This document shows, piece by piece, positions 15,813 through 25,788 of a stretch of DNA of 27,454 bases. Under the pieces are notes generated by a model, which ran no database searches, was not told where the DNA came from, and saw nothing but the letters and a program-made list of their open reading frames with translations. The stretch is from JANNNX01 sp031398745 (GTDB lineage: Bacteria; Actinomycetota; Acidimicrobiia; Acidimicrobiales; CADCSY01), in assembly GCA_031398745.1 (NCBI GenBank), contig JANNNX010000012.1:1-27454 (forward strand), in the 5' to 3' direction. The position numbers and the translations under genes are program-made. Within the stretch, counting starts at the first letter, position 1, and every line of letters begins with the position of its first letter.

Positions 15813-16706
15813 GAGGAGCATCGTGTGGCGGACGAGGTCGGCCTCGTGGGCCACCTGCTCGTAGGTGAACACCCGGAGCTGCCACCCGGCCTCGGCCAGG
15901 CGGTTGCGGCGTTCGAGATCGTGGGCCCGCTGACGCCGGGTGGCGTGGCTCCCGTGGCCGTCGACCTCGGCCCCGATCCGGTGCTCGGGCCAGGCGAAGT
16001 CGAGCCGGGCCAGGAAGCGGCCCCCGACCCGCACGTCGAACTGCCGGACGGGGGTCGGGATCGCGAGGTCGGCGATCACCTGCAGGAACCTCCGCTCGAG
16101 GACGCTTTCGGGCACCGGCCCGCCACCGCCGTCGGCCAGCGCGGCGCGCAGGGCCGTGACGCCGGGACGACCACGCACCGCCAGCGCCTCGAGCCGGGCC
16201 GCCAGCTCATCGGCCGAGACCCGGCCGTCGCGCAGGGCGGCATCGACCGCTTCCTGCACCCGACCTCGGTGCACCACCGCCCCGAGGTCGAGCAGGGTGC
16301 GGGCCACGGAGGTGCTCGGCACACCGGCGACGGCGGTCACGTCAAGCGGATCGAGGCGCACCGGGCGATGGAGGACGACCCCGCTGGAGAAGGCGTGGCG
16401 CGAGCGCCGGGCCGTGATCTCGACCGGGGCCGCAGGGACGGGAAGGCCGTGGAGCTCGGCTGCCGCCCGGTGCGAGGCCACCGCTCCGGGGCCACCGGCC
16501 AGGCAGGCCGCCAGCACCGTGGCGCGCCAGGGCGCGTTGGCGCCCGCGACGCGGAACACCGACGGGTGCACCACTTCCAGACGGCCGTCGGCGACCCAGT
16601 CGGTGATCGTGCTGGGGGCGACGCCGACGTCGCCCAGTTGTCGGTGAGTGATGAGGCCGAGCTGCTGTCGGGCCCGCTCGGCGATGGCCGCATCATGCGC
16701 TGCCAT
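15786..16706 (-). CDS. AbiEi-like N-terminal and DUF559 (Vsr-fold) C-terminal protein
   Basis: The protein has about 306 residues. The N-terminal part (QLGLITHRQLGDVGVAPST, then WVADGRLEVVHPSVFRV) is a winged-helix type domain like the AbiEi-family antitoxins of type IV toxin-antitoxin systems. The C-terminal 100 residues match DUF559, a Vsr/PD-(D/E)xK-fold domain: LERRFLQVIADL, then RLDFAWPEHRIGAEVDGHGSH and late RNRLAEAGWQLRVFTYEQV. The acids in LDFAWP and AEVDG would be the nuclease residues. Such proteins are abundant in Actinobacteria and their role is unproven. No toxin partner (AbiEii) is adjacent. The start is ATG 16706 or an upstream GTG at 16739. It lies inside the secA-prfB / ftsEX block, bracketed by the 48-bp dyad elements, and looks like an insertion. 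Confidence 0.8.
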   Translation of the reverse strand: MAAHDAAIAERARQQLGLITHRQLGDVGVAPSTITDWVADGRLEVVHPSVFRVAGANAPWRATVLAACLAGGPGAVASHRAAAELHGLPVPAAPVEITARRSRHAFSSGVVLHRPVRLDPLDVTAVAGVPSTSVARTLLDLGAVVHRGRVQEAVDAALRDGRVSADELAARLEALAVRGRPGVTALRAALADGGGGPVPESVLERRFLQVIADLAIPTPVRQFDVRVGGRFLARLDFAWPEHRIGAEVDGHGSHATRRQRAHDLERRNRLAEAGWQLRVFTYEQVAHEADLVRHTMLLVLGASRTA

Positions 16707-16743
16707 GACCACAGCATGACGAGCCCCAGTGACAGCCACCGAC

Positions 16744-16875
16744 GCTCCCCGTTCTGGGCGCGCTCTGGCCGCTATCCCGGACGTCGCGCGCCGAGAACGA
16801 GGGGGGCGGGTGAGCTCCCCGTTCTGGGCGCGCTCTGGCCGCTATCCCGGACGTCGCGCGCCGAGAACGAGGGGG
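16744..16875. repeat. Tandem pair of the 48-bp dyad element, copies B and C
   Basis: The 62 bp from 16744 to 16805 recur identically at 16814-16875 (period 70 bp). Each unit holds the dyad at 16751-16798 or 16821-16868: GTTCTGGGCGCG, a 24-base centre, then CGCGCCGAGAAC. One base of the left arm no longer pairs. The pair occupies the gap between the prfB stop and the DUF559-type start, so it could end prfB transcripts, regulate the next gene, or both. Confidence 0.9.
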
Positions 16876-16885
16876 ACGGCGGGGG

Positions 16886-17995
16886 TCAGGTCGTGACGGC
16901 CGAGCGCTGCCAGCGGAGGTAGGCCTCCATGAAGCGGTCGATGTCGCCGTCGAGCACGCCGTCGACGTTGCCCGTCTCCTCGTCGGTCCGCAGGTCCTTC
17001 ACCAGCTGGTACGGGGCCTGGACATAGGACCGGATCTGGCTGCCCATGGCCGCCTGGCCCGACGAGCCGGAGATGGCCTCGAGGTTGGCCCGGCGCTCGG
17101 CCCGCTGCCGCTCGGCCAGCTTGGCCGCCAGGATCTGCAGGGCCCGGGCCTTGTTCTGGTGCTGGCTGCGCTCGTTCTGGCACGACACCACCACCCCGGT
17201 CGGGAGGTGGGTGATGCGCACCGCCGAGTCGGTCACGTTGACGTGCTGGCCACCGGCGCCGGAGGACCGGTAGGTGTCGATGCGCAGGTCCTTCTCGTCG
17301 ATCTCGACCTCGTCGGAGGCGTCCTCGATGAAGGGCGTGACGTCGATCGAGGCGAAGCTCGTCTGGCGGCGGGCGGCCCCGTCGAAGGGCGAGATGCGGA
17401 CCAGGCGGTGCACGCCCTGCTCGGCCCGCAGCATCCCGTACGCGAAGCGGCCCGAGACGATGAACGTCGCCGAGAGGATCCCGGCCTCGCGGCCCTCGGA
17501 CACCTCGTCGACCTCGACCGAGAACCCGTGACGCTCGGCCCACCGCGAATACATCCGCAGCAACATCTCGGCCCAGTCCTGGGCGTCAGTGCCGCCCTCA
17601 CCGGCGTGGACCTCGCACACCGCGTCGAGCTCGTCGTACTCCCCGGCGAACAGGGCCCGCAGCTCCAGCTCGTCCAGCGCCTCCGACAGCCCGGCCACCC
17701 CGACGGTGATCTCGGCCTCGAAGGACTCGTCCGCCTCCTCCCGGGCCAGCTGGTCGAGCGTGCGCAGGTCCGACAGCCGCTCGGTCAGCCCGTCGAAGAG
17801 CTCGACGTCGCCCCGAACGGCCGACAGCTCGGAGGTGATGCGGCGGGCCGAGTCCTGGTCGTCCCAGAGCCCGGGGGCGGCGGCCGCCTCCTCCAACTCC
17901 ACTAGCCGGGTCCGGGCCGGCCCCACCCGCAGGTACTCCTCCGCCTCGTCGATCCGCCGGCCGAGGGCCTCGAGGTCGGCGCTGAAGTCATGCAC
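16886..17995 (-). CDS. prfB: Peptide chain release factor 2 (RF2)
   Basis: The protein has 369 residues. It recognises UGA and UAA stop codons through the SPF tripeptide (in RISPFDGAARRQ) and triggers peptide release through the GGQ motif near residue 247 (SSGAGGQHVNVTDSAVR). The N-terminal helical domain is complete and the reading frame runs unbroken from the start, so the programmed +1 frameshift known from E. coli prfB is absent. The GTG start at 17995 lies 3 bp after the secA stop codon, indicating co-transcription and coupling with secA. Downstream come the tandem dyad elements and the DUF559-type gene, where ftsE would usually follow. Confidence 0.97.
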   Translation of the reverse strand: MHDFSADLEALGRRIDEAEEYLRVGPARTRLVELEEAAAAPGLWDDQDSARRITSELSAVRGDVELFDGLTERLSDLRTLDQLAREEADESFEAEITVGVAGLSEALDELELRALFAGEYDELDAVCEVHAGEGGTDAQDWAEMLLRMYSRWAERHGFSVEVDEVSEGREAGILSATFIVSGRFAYGMLRAEQGVHRLVRISPFDGAARRQTSFASIDVTPFIEDASDEVEIDEKDLRIDTYRSSGAGGQHVNVTDSAVRITHLPTGVVVSCQNERSQHQNKARALQILAAKLAERQRAERRANLEAISGSSGQAAMGSQIRSYVQAPYQLVKDLRTDEETGNVDGVLDGDIDRFMEAYLRWQRSAVTT

Positions 17996-17998
17996 CGG

Positions 17999-20737
<2,739 letters not shown>

Positions 20738-20747
20738 AGAGGCAGCG

Positions 20748-20753
20748 AGTCTA
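20748..20753 (-). promoter_or_regulatory. Possible secA -10 hexamer TAGACT
   Basis: TAGACT on the minus strand fits TANNNT and ends ten bases before the secA ATG, which would give a near-leaderless mRNA. A -35 box at normal spacing is not recognisable. Confidence 0.35.
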
Positions 20754-20798
20754 CCGGGGGGCGCTTTGCCGCCCGGCTCGGGCCGTCGCGCTACGTTC

Positions 20799-20828
20799 GT
20801 TGACGCCGTCAACTGGACGGCTCGATAC
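20799..20828 (+). promoter_or_regulatory. Palindrome and possible promoter of the YceI-ModA fusion gene
   Basis: GTTGACGCCGTCAAC (20799-20813) is a palindrome with perfect 6-base arms about a 3-base centre. It contains a -35-like TTGACG on both strands. On the plus strand, TTGACG (20800-20805) is followed after 17 bases by CGATAC (20823-20828), an acceptable -10. It lies in the 125-bp divergent region between secA and the fusion gene and may be a shared operator. Confidence 0.35.
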
Positions 20829-20862
20829 CAGGCGACCGGCGGTCGTCGGAATGGGGGGGCTC

Positions 20863-22302
20863 ATGGCACCGACACTGCGTCGGCGCACCTGGATCATCGT
20901 GGCCGCGGTCGTCGTCCCGCTGTTGGCGGTCGGTGGCTTCGTCACCTGGTTCGCCACCAAGGACGACGGTCCGGCCGAGTTCGCCCTCGACGGCGGCGTG
21001 ACCTTCGAGGCGGTGTCGGCCCGCGACCTGGCCGGCGAATGGGAGGTCGCCGAGGGATCCGAGGCGGGCTACCGGATCAAGGAGAAGCTGGCCTGGCTGG
21101 CCTTCGAGAGCGAGGCCGTCGGCCGCACCTCGGCCGTCACCGGCAAGGCGACGATCGCCGAGTCGGGCGACGAGCTGGTCGTCACCGACGTGGCCCTGGT
21201 GGCCGACCTGACGAAGATCGACTCCACCGACGCCCGGCGCGACCGGTACATGAAGACGATGGGACTCGAGACCGACACCTTCCCCGAGGCGACCTTCTCG
21301 GCCGACGGCCCGGTGACGATCCCGGCCGAAGCCACCGAGGGCGAGACGGTCACCGTCGACGTTCCCGGCAAGCTCACCATCCACGGGGTCACCAACGAGG
21401 CCACGATCCCGCTGTCGGCTCGCCTCAACGACGGGCAGATCGAGGTCGTGGGCAGCTACGAGCTGACCCTGGATGACTACGAGATCCCCGAGCTGCTGTT
21501 CGCCCAAGCCATCGACATCGCCGACCAGGGCACCCTCGAGCTGCACCTGTTCCTGTCCAAGGTCGGTGGCTCGCTCGAGACCGCGACCCAGGCCTCGGCC
21601 ACCACCAACGTCATCACCGTTCTGGCCGAACCGTCGTTGACTGGCGCCTTCCAGGAGATCGAGCAGGCCTACGAGGCGGCCAACCCCGGTGTGGACGTGC
21701 AGATCCGCTTCGATGACTCAGTCACCCTCCACGACCTGGTCGAGAGCGGCTCCGAGGCCGACGTGGTGGCGCTCGACAGCGACTCGCTGATGGCGGATCT
21801 GGCCGAGGCCGACCTGATCGAAGAGGCCGAGGCGTTCGGGACCACCGGTCTCGAGCTGGTGGTGAGCCCGTCGAACTCGACCATCACCTCGGTGGCCTCT
21901 CTCAACAGCGTCGATCCCACCATGATCGGCATCTGCAACGCCGACTTCCCGTGCGGCACCTACGCCCGGGATCTCCTGGCCAAGAACGGGGTCACGGTGA
22001 CGCCGAACTACACGCCGCCGATCGCCGACGCGGTGACCGGCGACACCTCCGGGCTGCAGATGATCACGCCGGTGCTCTACGGCTTCACCACCGTCGACGT
22101 GGTCTACGTCCCCGACGTGCGCAACGCCGGTAGCGCGGTCAAGGGCGTGGCCATCCCGGCGGCCGACAACATCGAGGTGCCGTACTCGATCGCCGCTCTG
22201 CGATCGAGCCCGAACGGCGACGGGGCCGCCAGCTTCATCGCCTTCGTGCGTTCGAGCGAGGGGGCAGCAACCCTGGCCGCGGCCGGGATCAACGCCCCGT
22301 AG
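20863..22302 (+). CDS. Secreted YceI-domain protein fused to a ModA-like solute-binding domain
   Basis: The protein has 479 residues. An N-terminal signal or anchor (about 8-30, IIVAAVVVPLLAVGGFVTWF) places it outside the cytoplasm. Residues 57-233 are a YceI lipocalin-like domain (LAGEWEVAEGSEAGYRIKE, then PGKLTIHGVTNEATIPL and a final IADQGTLELHLFL), a family that binds polyisoprenoids or amphiphiles. After a short Thr/Ala linker, residues 249-479 match the ModA-type periplasmic binding fold (ITVLAEPSLTGAFQEIEQAYEAANP, ADVVALDS, and IGICNADFPCGTYARDLL with two Cys). ABC permease or ATPase genes for such a ligand do not adjoin it. The start at ATG 20863 follows a run of seven G; ATG 20851 is an alternative. 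Ligand and role are unknown. A strong terminator follows the stop. Confidence 0.88.
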   Translation: MAPTLRRRTWIIVAAVVVPLLAVGGFVTWFATKDDGPAEFALDGGVTFEAVSARDLAGEWEVAEGSEAGYRIKEKLAWLAFESEAVGRTSAVTGKATIAESGDELVVTDVALVADLTKIDSTDARRDRYMKTMGLETDTFPEATFSADGPVTIPAEATEGETVTVDVPGKLTIHGVTNEATIPLSARLNDGQIEVVGSYELTLDDYEIPELLFAQAIDIADQGTLELHLFLSKVGGSLETATQASATTNVITVLAEPSLTGAFQEIEQAYEAANPGVDVQIRFDDSVTLHDLVESGSEADVVALDSDSLMADLAEADLIEEAEAFGTTGLELVVSPSNSTITSVASLNSVDPTMIGICNADFPCGTYARDLLAKNGVTVTPNYTPPIADAVTGDTSGLQMITPVLYGFTTVDVVYVPDVRNAGSAVKGVAIPAADNIEVPYSIAALRSSPNGDGAASFIAFVRSSEGAATLAAAGINAP

Positions 22303-22317
22303 CCGCACCGAGAGGCT

Positions 22318-22370
22318 CGCAGCAGGCAACGTGCCCCGGTCGGGTGACCGGGGCACGTTTGCGTGCTGCG
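22318..22370 (+). terminator. Strong bipartite hairpin terminator
   Basis: A perfect 14-bp stem, AACGTGCCCCGGTC (22328-22341) with 22346-22359 around loop GGGT, ends in TTT. It is extended after a small internal loop by a second 7-bp stem, CGCAGCA (22318-22324) with TGCTGCG (22364-22370). It begins 15 bp after the YceI-ModA stop and should end that transcript. Confidence 0.85.
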
Positions 22371-22669
22371 TACGGCTGACCTGGTCTTCGACCCCACACC
22401 CGCCCGCCGAGGAGATGACGAACGCCAGCGCCGGCAACCGGCGATCGCTCGCCGCTCCGACGGCGCCTTCTGCGCCCGCTTGGCTCCTTCTCGCGCCGCT
22501 CCCGCGGATCGGGAGGGCGACGCGGCGGGGCTTACCTCTAAGCCGCACCGTGCTCAGCGACCACAGGTCGCCTTATGTGGGTCGTTTCGCCTGCGACTGG
22601 CATCGACTTGCAACCACAGACCCGTACGCAGCCCGCCGAGTGTACGAGCGTGATCTCGACGACGGCCGA
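22371..22669. other. Intergenic region between convergent genes, no gene seen
   Basis: With the terminator, this gives 367 bp without a credible gene between the YceI-ModA stop and the flgM-like stop. The open frames here are Arg/Ala-rich and lack family features. Two small hairpins are visible: GGCTTA (22529-22534) with TAAGCC (22539-22544) around CCTC, and GACCACA (22559-22565) with TGTGGgTC (22576-22583) with one bulged base. Either could help end the comF-flgM transcript from the other side. Base use is less coding-like than in the flanks. No tRNA fold was found. Confidence 0.45.
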
Positions 22670-22927
22670 TCAGCGCAGGCGATCGCAGACCAGGCGTCCC
22701 ACCATCTTGCGGGCCAGGTCGTCCGAGCTCGGGGAGCGGCCGGCCTCCATGCGGGCCCGCACTGCCGCCACCCGCTCGACCCGCACCCGTGGGAGCTCGG
22801 CCTGGTGCTCGAGCACCTCGGCGGTGAGCAGCTCGATCGACAGGGGGACCGGCACCGTCGGCTCGACCGACGGTTCGTCGCGAAGGGCCCGCAGCGAAGT
22901 GCGGATCTGAGACTCGGACAGCTTCAC
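22670..22927 (-). CDS. FlgM-like anti-sigma-28 factor (flagellar regulator family)
   Basis: This small protein has 85 residues. The C-terminal half (RVERVAAVRARMEAGRSPSSDDLARKMV) fits the FlgM pattern, in which a helix carrying a 'V..LR..I..G' motif is followed by a second helix with 'D...VA..L'. The N-terminal half is acidic and Pro/Val-rich and probably disordered, as in FlgM. The family holds the flagellar sigma factor FliA inactive until the hook is finished. Support also comes from position: it follows comF by 36 bp on the same strand, as flgM follows comFC-yvyF in Bacillus. The GTG start has only a weak AGGG before it. No flagellar structural gene is in the window, so a different sigma target is possible. 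Confidence 0.6.
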   Translation of the reverse strand: MKLSESQIRTSLRALRDEPSVEPTVPVPLSIELLTAEVLEHQAELPRVRVERVAAVRARMEAGRSPSSDDLARKMVGRLVCDRLR

Positions 22928-22963
22928 CCCTGGAGTGTCGTCACGCTCCGTGAGTGCCTTGAG

Positions 22964-23572
22964 TCACTCTCCGTGGTGTGTCGGAACGCGTCGGTCGGGG
23001 GTCCGGGCCAGCGCCAGTACCTCGACCCGGTCGACACCGGCGGCCCGCAGGGCCGTGGCCATCGCCCGGACGCTGGCGCCGGTGGTGACCACGTCATCGA
23101 CCAGGAGGATCCGGGGCGGCAAGACCGCGCCCACGACCTCCAGCTCGGGGCCCCGCTGGCGGTCTCGGCGGCCGCGTCCGGTCTGGGCGGGGCCGGGGCC
23201 GCGGCGGGCCGCCGAACGACACGGGCGGCCCAGCTGGCGGGCCACCCGCCGCGCCAGCAACTCGGCCTGGTCGTAGCCCCGGGCCCGCCTCCGCCCCGGC
23301 GAGGTCGGTACCCAGGTGACCAGGTCGACGTCGGCCGGGTCGACCAACGCGGCCATCGACCGGGCCAGCACCCCGATGGCCGAGCGGTGGTTGCGGTACT
23401 TCAGGGCGGTGACCACCCGCCGGGCCGTGCCCTCATAGGACAGCAGCGCCCGGCAGCGGTCGACCCCGGGCGGGGGCGCCAGCGCCGGTGCCCGGCGCAG
23501 GGAGGCCCGGCAGGGCGCGCACAGCGCGGGGCCGGCCCGGCCACAGCCCGGACAGAGACGTGAGAAGAGCAC
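22964..23572 (-). CDS. comF: ComF family phosphoribosyltransferase-fold protein
   Basis: The protein has about 202 residues. The N-terminus has a four-Cys zinc motif (CPGCGRAGPALCAPC), then LLSYEGTARRVVTALKYRNH, the usual ComF core. The phosphoribosyl pyrophosphate loop is ILLVDDVVTTGASVRAM near residue 165. The region between (RPCRSAARRGPGPAQTGRGRRDRQR) is Arg-rich, like the conserved 'Q..L....R..N' stretch of the family, and has drifted. ComF is needed for DNA uptake in Bacillus and Haemophilus; its exact chemistry is uncertain. I prefer GTG 23572, which begins just before the zinc motif and leaves 49 bp to the divergent oxidoreductase; an upstream ATG at 23641 would overlap that gene. It probably forms an operon with the FlgM-like gene. 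Confidence 0.88.
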   Translation of the reverse strand: MLFSRLCPGCGRAGPALCAPCRASLRRAPALAPPPGVDRCRALLSYEGTARRVVTALKYRNHRSAIGVLARSMAALVDPADVDLVTWVPTSPGRRRARGYDQAELLARRVARQLGRPCRSAARRGPGPAQTGRGRRDRQRGPELEVVGAVLPPRILLVDDVVTTGASVRAMATALRAAGVDRVEVLALARTPDRRVPTHHGE

Positions 23573-23609
23573 CGTCCGGACGCTACGGCGCGGGTGTGAC
23601 AGCGAGCCG

Positions 23610-23615
23610 TAGGGT
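23610..23615 (+). promoter_or_regulatory. Leaderless-type -10 hexamer TAGGGT for the F420-type oxidoreductase
   Basis: TAGGGT stands six bases before the ATG at 23622, the same hexamer and spacing as before the gene at 6353. It lies in the 49-bp region shared with the divergent comF gene. The spacing suggests a leaderless mRNA. Confidence 0.4.
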
Positions 23616-23621
23616 CGGCGG

Positions 23622-24554
23622 ATGGACCTCCGCATCTTCATCGAGCCCCAGCAGGGCGCCAGTTACGACCAGCAGCTGGCCGTAGCCCGGGCCGCCGAGG
23701 AGCTCGGCTTCTCGGCCCTCTTCCGGTCGGACCACTACCTGCGCATGGGCAACGGCGACCCCTCGCCGGGCCCGACCGACTCCTGGATCACCCTGGCCGG
23801 CCTGGCTCGGGAAACCACCACCCTCCGTCTGGGGACGCTGGTCAGCTCGGCCACCTTCCGCCTGCCCGGGTTGCTGGCCATCGCCGTCGCCCAGGTCGAC
23901 GCCATGAGCGGGGGTCGGGTCGAGCTCGGTCTCGGCGCCGGCTGGTTCGAGGCCGAGCACCGGGCCTACGGCGTGCCGTTCCCCTCGGTCACCGAGCGCT
24001 TCGACCGCTTCGAGGAGCAGCTGGCGGTCATCACCGGCCTCTGGTCGACCCCAGTGGGCGAGACCTTCAGCTTCGACGGAGCCCACTACCCGGTGGTCGA
24101 CTCGCCGGCGCTGCCCAAGCCGGCGCAGTCGCCCCGGCCGCCGATCATCATCGGCAGCGGCGGGCCTCGGCGCGGGCCAGCGCTGGCCGCCCGTCACGCC
24201 GACGAGTTCAACCTCGCCTTCCGACCGGTCGAGCAGTGGAGGCGCCAGCGCCAGCGGGTCACCGACGCCTGCGAGGCCATCGGTCGCGACCCCTCGACCA
24301 TGGTCTGGTCGGTCGGGCTGGTGGTGTGCGCCGGAGCCGACGAGGCCGAGGTCGCCCGGCGGGCGGCGGCCATCGGTCGGGAGCCCGACGAGCTGCGAGC
24401 CAACGGCGCCGCCGGCACCCCCGACGAGGTGATCGCGACCTTGGAGCGCTGGGCCGCGGAGGGGGTCGACCGGGTCTACCTCCAGGTACTCGACCTCGCC
24501 GACCTCGACCACCTGGCCCTGGTGGCCGAGCAGGTGATGCCAGCCGTGGCCTGA
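23622..24554 (+). CDS. LLM-class F420-dependent oxidoreductase
   Basis: The protein has 310 residues and a luciferase-like TIM-barrel fold. It opens LRIFIEPQQGASYDQQL, followed by ELGFSALFRSDHYLRMG, PTDSWITLAGLARETTTLRLGT, AMSGGRVELGLGAGWFEAEH and a late ADEFNLAF. These are the marks of the F420-dependent subgroup common in Actinobacteria (the TIGR03560-type family, recognised from memory). It should use reduced deazaflavin F420 to reduce an unknown substrate; FMN use cannot be excluded. No F420 biosynthesis gene is in the window. The gene is probably a single unit: divergent from comF and convergent with the aldo/keto reductase, with a 48-bp dyad element between the stops. Confidence 0.9.
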   Translation: MDLRIFIEPQQGASYDQQLAVARAAEELGFSALFRSDHYLRMGNGDPSPGPTDSWITLAGLARETTTLRLGTLVSSATFRLPGLLAIAVAQVDAMSGGRVELGLGAGWFEAEHRAYGVPFPSVTERFDRFEEQLAVITGLWSTPVGETFSFDGAHYPVVDSPALPKPAQSPRPPIIIGSGGPRRGPALAARHADEFNLAFRPVEQWRRQRQRVTDACEAIGRDPSTMVWSVGLVVCAGADEAEVARRAAAIGREPDELRANGAAGTPDEVIATLERWAAEGVDRVYLQVLDLADLDHLALVAEQVMPAVA

Positions 24555-24600
24555 GCGCGCCTCCCCGGCCCGGGGCCCCGGCCTCCGGATCCACCCTCCC

Positions 24601-24648
24601 GTTCTCGGCGCGCGACGTCCGATATGGCGGATCTGGCGCGCCGAGAAC
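24601..24648. repeat. 48-bp dyad element, copy D (inverted orientation)
   Basis: GTTCTCGGCGCG (24601-24612) and its perfect complement (24637-24648) flank a 24-base centre. Read on the minus strand, its centre ends CGGACGTCG, as in copies B and C, so it is the same element inverted. It lies between the convergent stops of the F420-type oxidoreductase and the aldo/keto reductase, a position suited to a two-way terminator. A GC-rich palindromic stretch precedes it. Confidence 0.88.
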
Positions 24649-24670
24649 GGCGGTGGGGCCGAGTGGGACG

Positions 24671-25675
24671 TCAGGCCGGCGGGGCGCCCGGTGGAGTCGC
24701 GCCGGGGGGCATCGGGGGCATGGCCAGAGTGGGAGGCGGGCCGGCCTGATCCAGCAGGCGCTTGGCCGCCTCGTAGAGCTCGCCGGGCAGCGGACCCTTG
24801 GCCGCGGCCGCGACATTTGCTGCCAGGTGCTCGGGGTTGGCGGTGCCCACGATGGTGGTGGTCATCCCCGGGTGGCTGAGGGTGAAGCGCAGCATGAACT
24901 CCATCCGGGACATGCCGCCGAGGATCTCCTCGATTCCGGCCCGCTCGAACGTGTCGCGCTGGCCCTCCAGCATCGGGCGAATGAACTCGGGCACCGACGT
25001 GAAGGTCTCCTCGGTGGCCACCGGCGTCCCCCGGGCCACCCCGCCCCGGACAACCACGCCGGCGCCGGCGGCGGCGGCCTCGGCGATGAGGGCCTCGTGG
25101 TCGCGTTCGAGGGCCGAGTAGGGGATCTGGAACTCGTCGAAGACGCCCATCCCGATCTGGCCGGGGAGGTCGGGCAGGGTCCCCGACATGCCGATGAAGC
25201 GGATCTTGCCCTCGTCACGCAGGGCCTCGAGCTCGGCCACCGCACCGTTCTCCTCGAGCACCGCCGGTGACGGGCTGCCGTGGAACTGCACGACGTCGAG
25301 GTAATCGGTGCGCATGCGGCGCAGGCTCTGCTCGACGCCGGCCCGCACGTTCTCCCGGGTGAACACGTGCGCCATGGGGCCGACGGCCGACGGCCCGCCG
25401 CCGACCTGGCACCCGCACTTGCTGGCCAGGAAGAACTCGTCCCGCCGGGCCGAGAGGGCCCGGCCGATGTGCTCCTCGGAGTCGCCGTAGTCCGGAGACG
25501 TATCGATGAAGTTGATCCCCGAGTCGAGCACCTGATTGAGGAGGCGATCGACGTGACCCGGGTCGAGCTGGCGACCACCCATCGGGCCCGGACCCCGCAG
25601 CTCCATGGCCCCGTACGCCAACGTGGTCACTTCGAGACCCGTTCGACCCAAGATCGCGGTCGGCAGTTCTGCCAT
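24671..25675 (-). CDS. Aldo/keto reductase
   Basis: The protein has 334 residues and an (alpha/beta)8 fold; it reduces aldehydes or ketones with NADPH. The catalytic tetrad is readable: Asp and Tyr in INFIDTSPDYGDSEEHIG, Lys in FLASKCGCQ and His in VVQFHGSPS. The cofactor-binding end is seen in TIVGTANPEHLAANV. The N-terminus LGRTGLEVTTLAYGAMEL is standard for the family. A Pro/Met/Ala-rich tail of about 22 residues (TLAMPPMPPGATPPGAPPA) follows the barrel and is unusual. ATG 25675 has GAGGGGG about five bases before it. A -10-like TACGGT (25710-25705) lies upstream. The substrate cannot be told. It follows ahcY on the same strand, but a hairpin lies between them. Confidence 0.92.
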   Translation of the reverse strand: MAELPTAILGRTGLEVTTLAYGAMELRGPGPMGGRQLDPGHVDRLLNQVLDSGINFIDTSPDYGDSEEHIGRALSARRDEFFLASKCGCQVGGGPSAVGPMAHVFTRENVRAGVEQSLRRMRTDYLDVVQFHGSPSPAVLEENGAVAELEALRDEGKIRFIGMSGTLPDLPGQIGMGVFDEFQIPYSALERDHEALIAEAAAAGAGVVVRGGVARGTPVATEETFTSVPEFIRPMLEGQRDTFERAGIEEILGGMSRMEFMLRFTLSHPGMTTTIVGTANPEHLAANVAAAAKGPLPGELYEAAKRLLDQAGPPPTLAMPPMPPGATPPGAPPA

Positions 25676-25738
25676 GTCGCCCCCTCGCCTCTGTGTGGGG
25701 ACGCACCGTATCGCCAGGCCGCACCGGCCGCCCCCGGT

Positions 25739-25763
25739 CGCCCCCGACTCCGAGCCGGGGGCG
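25739..25763 (-). terminator. GC-rich hairpin after ahcY
   Basis: CGCCCCCG (25739-25746) pairs with CGGGGGCG (25756-25763), with a short inner CTC/GAG pairing and one A-C mismatch. It lies 25 bp beyond the ahcY stop codon. There is no U tract, so it may be an actinobacterial-type terminator. Confidence 0.5.
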
Positions 25764-25788
25764 AGACCGAAGGGCGGCCAGCCGGGGC

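Noticed and set aside
15786..16706. Complete type IV toxin-antitoxin pair
   Set aside because: The AbiEi-like N-terminus suggests it, but no AbiEii nucleotidyltransferase toxin gene is adjacent on either side, so only a single gene is claimed.
16744..16875. CRISPR-like array
   Set aside because: Only two units, with identical spacing sequence inside each unit and no variable spacers; the dyad fills the whole unit and no cas genes are present.
17900..17995. Programmed +1 frameshift in prfB
   Set aside because: The reading frame is continuous from the start through the first 80 codons, with no in-frame UGA near codon 26.
22363..22653. A 96-residue plus-strand gene in the gap before the FlgM-like gene
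   Set aside because: It starts inside the terminator hairpin, has no ribosome-binding site, and its Arg/Ala composition is typical of non-coding GC-rich frames.
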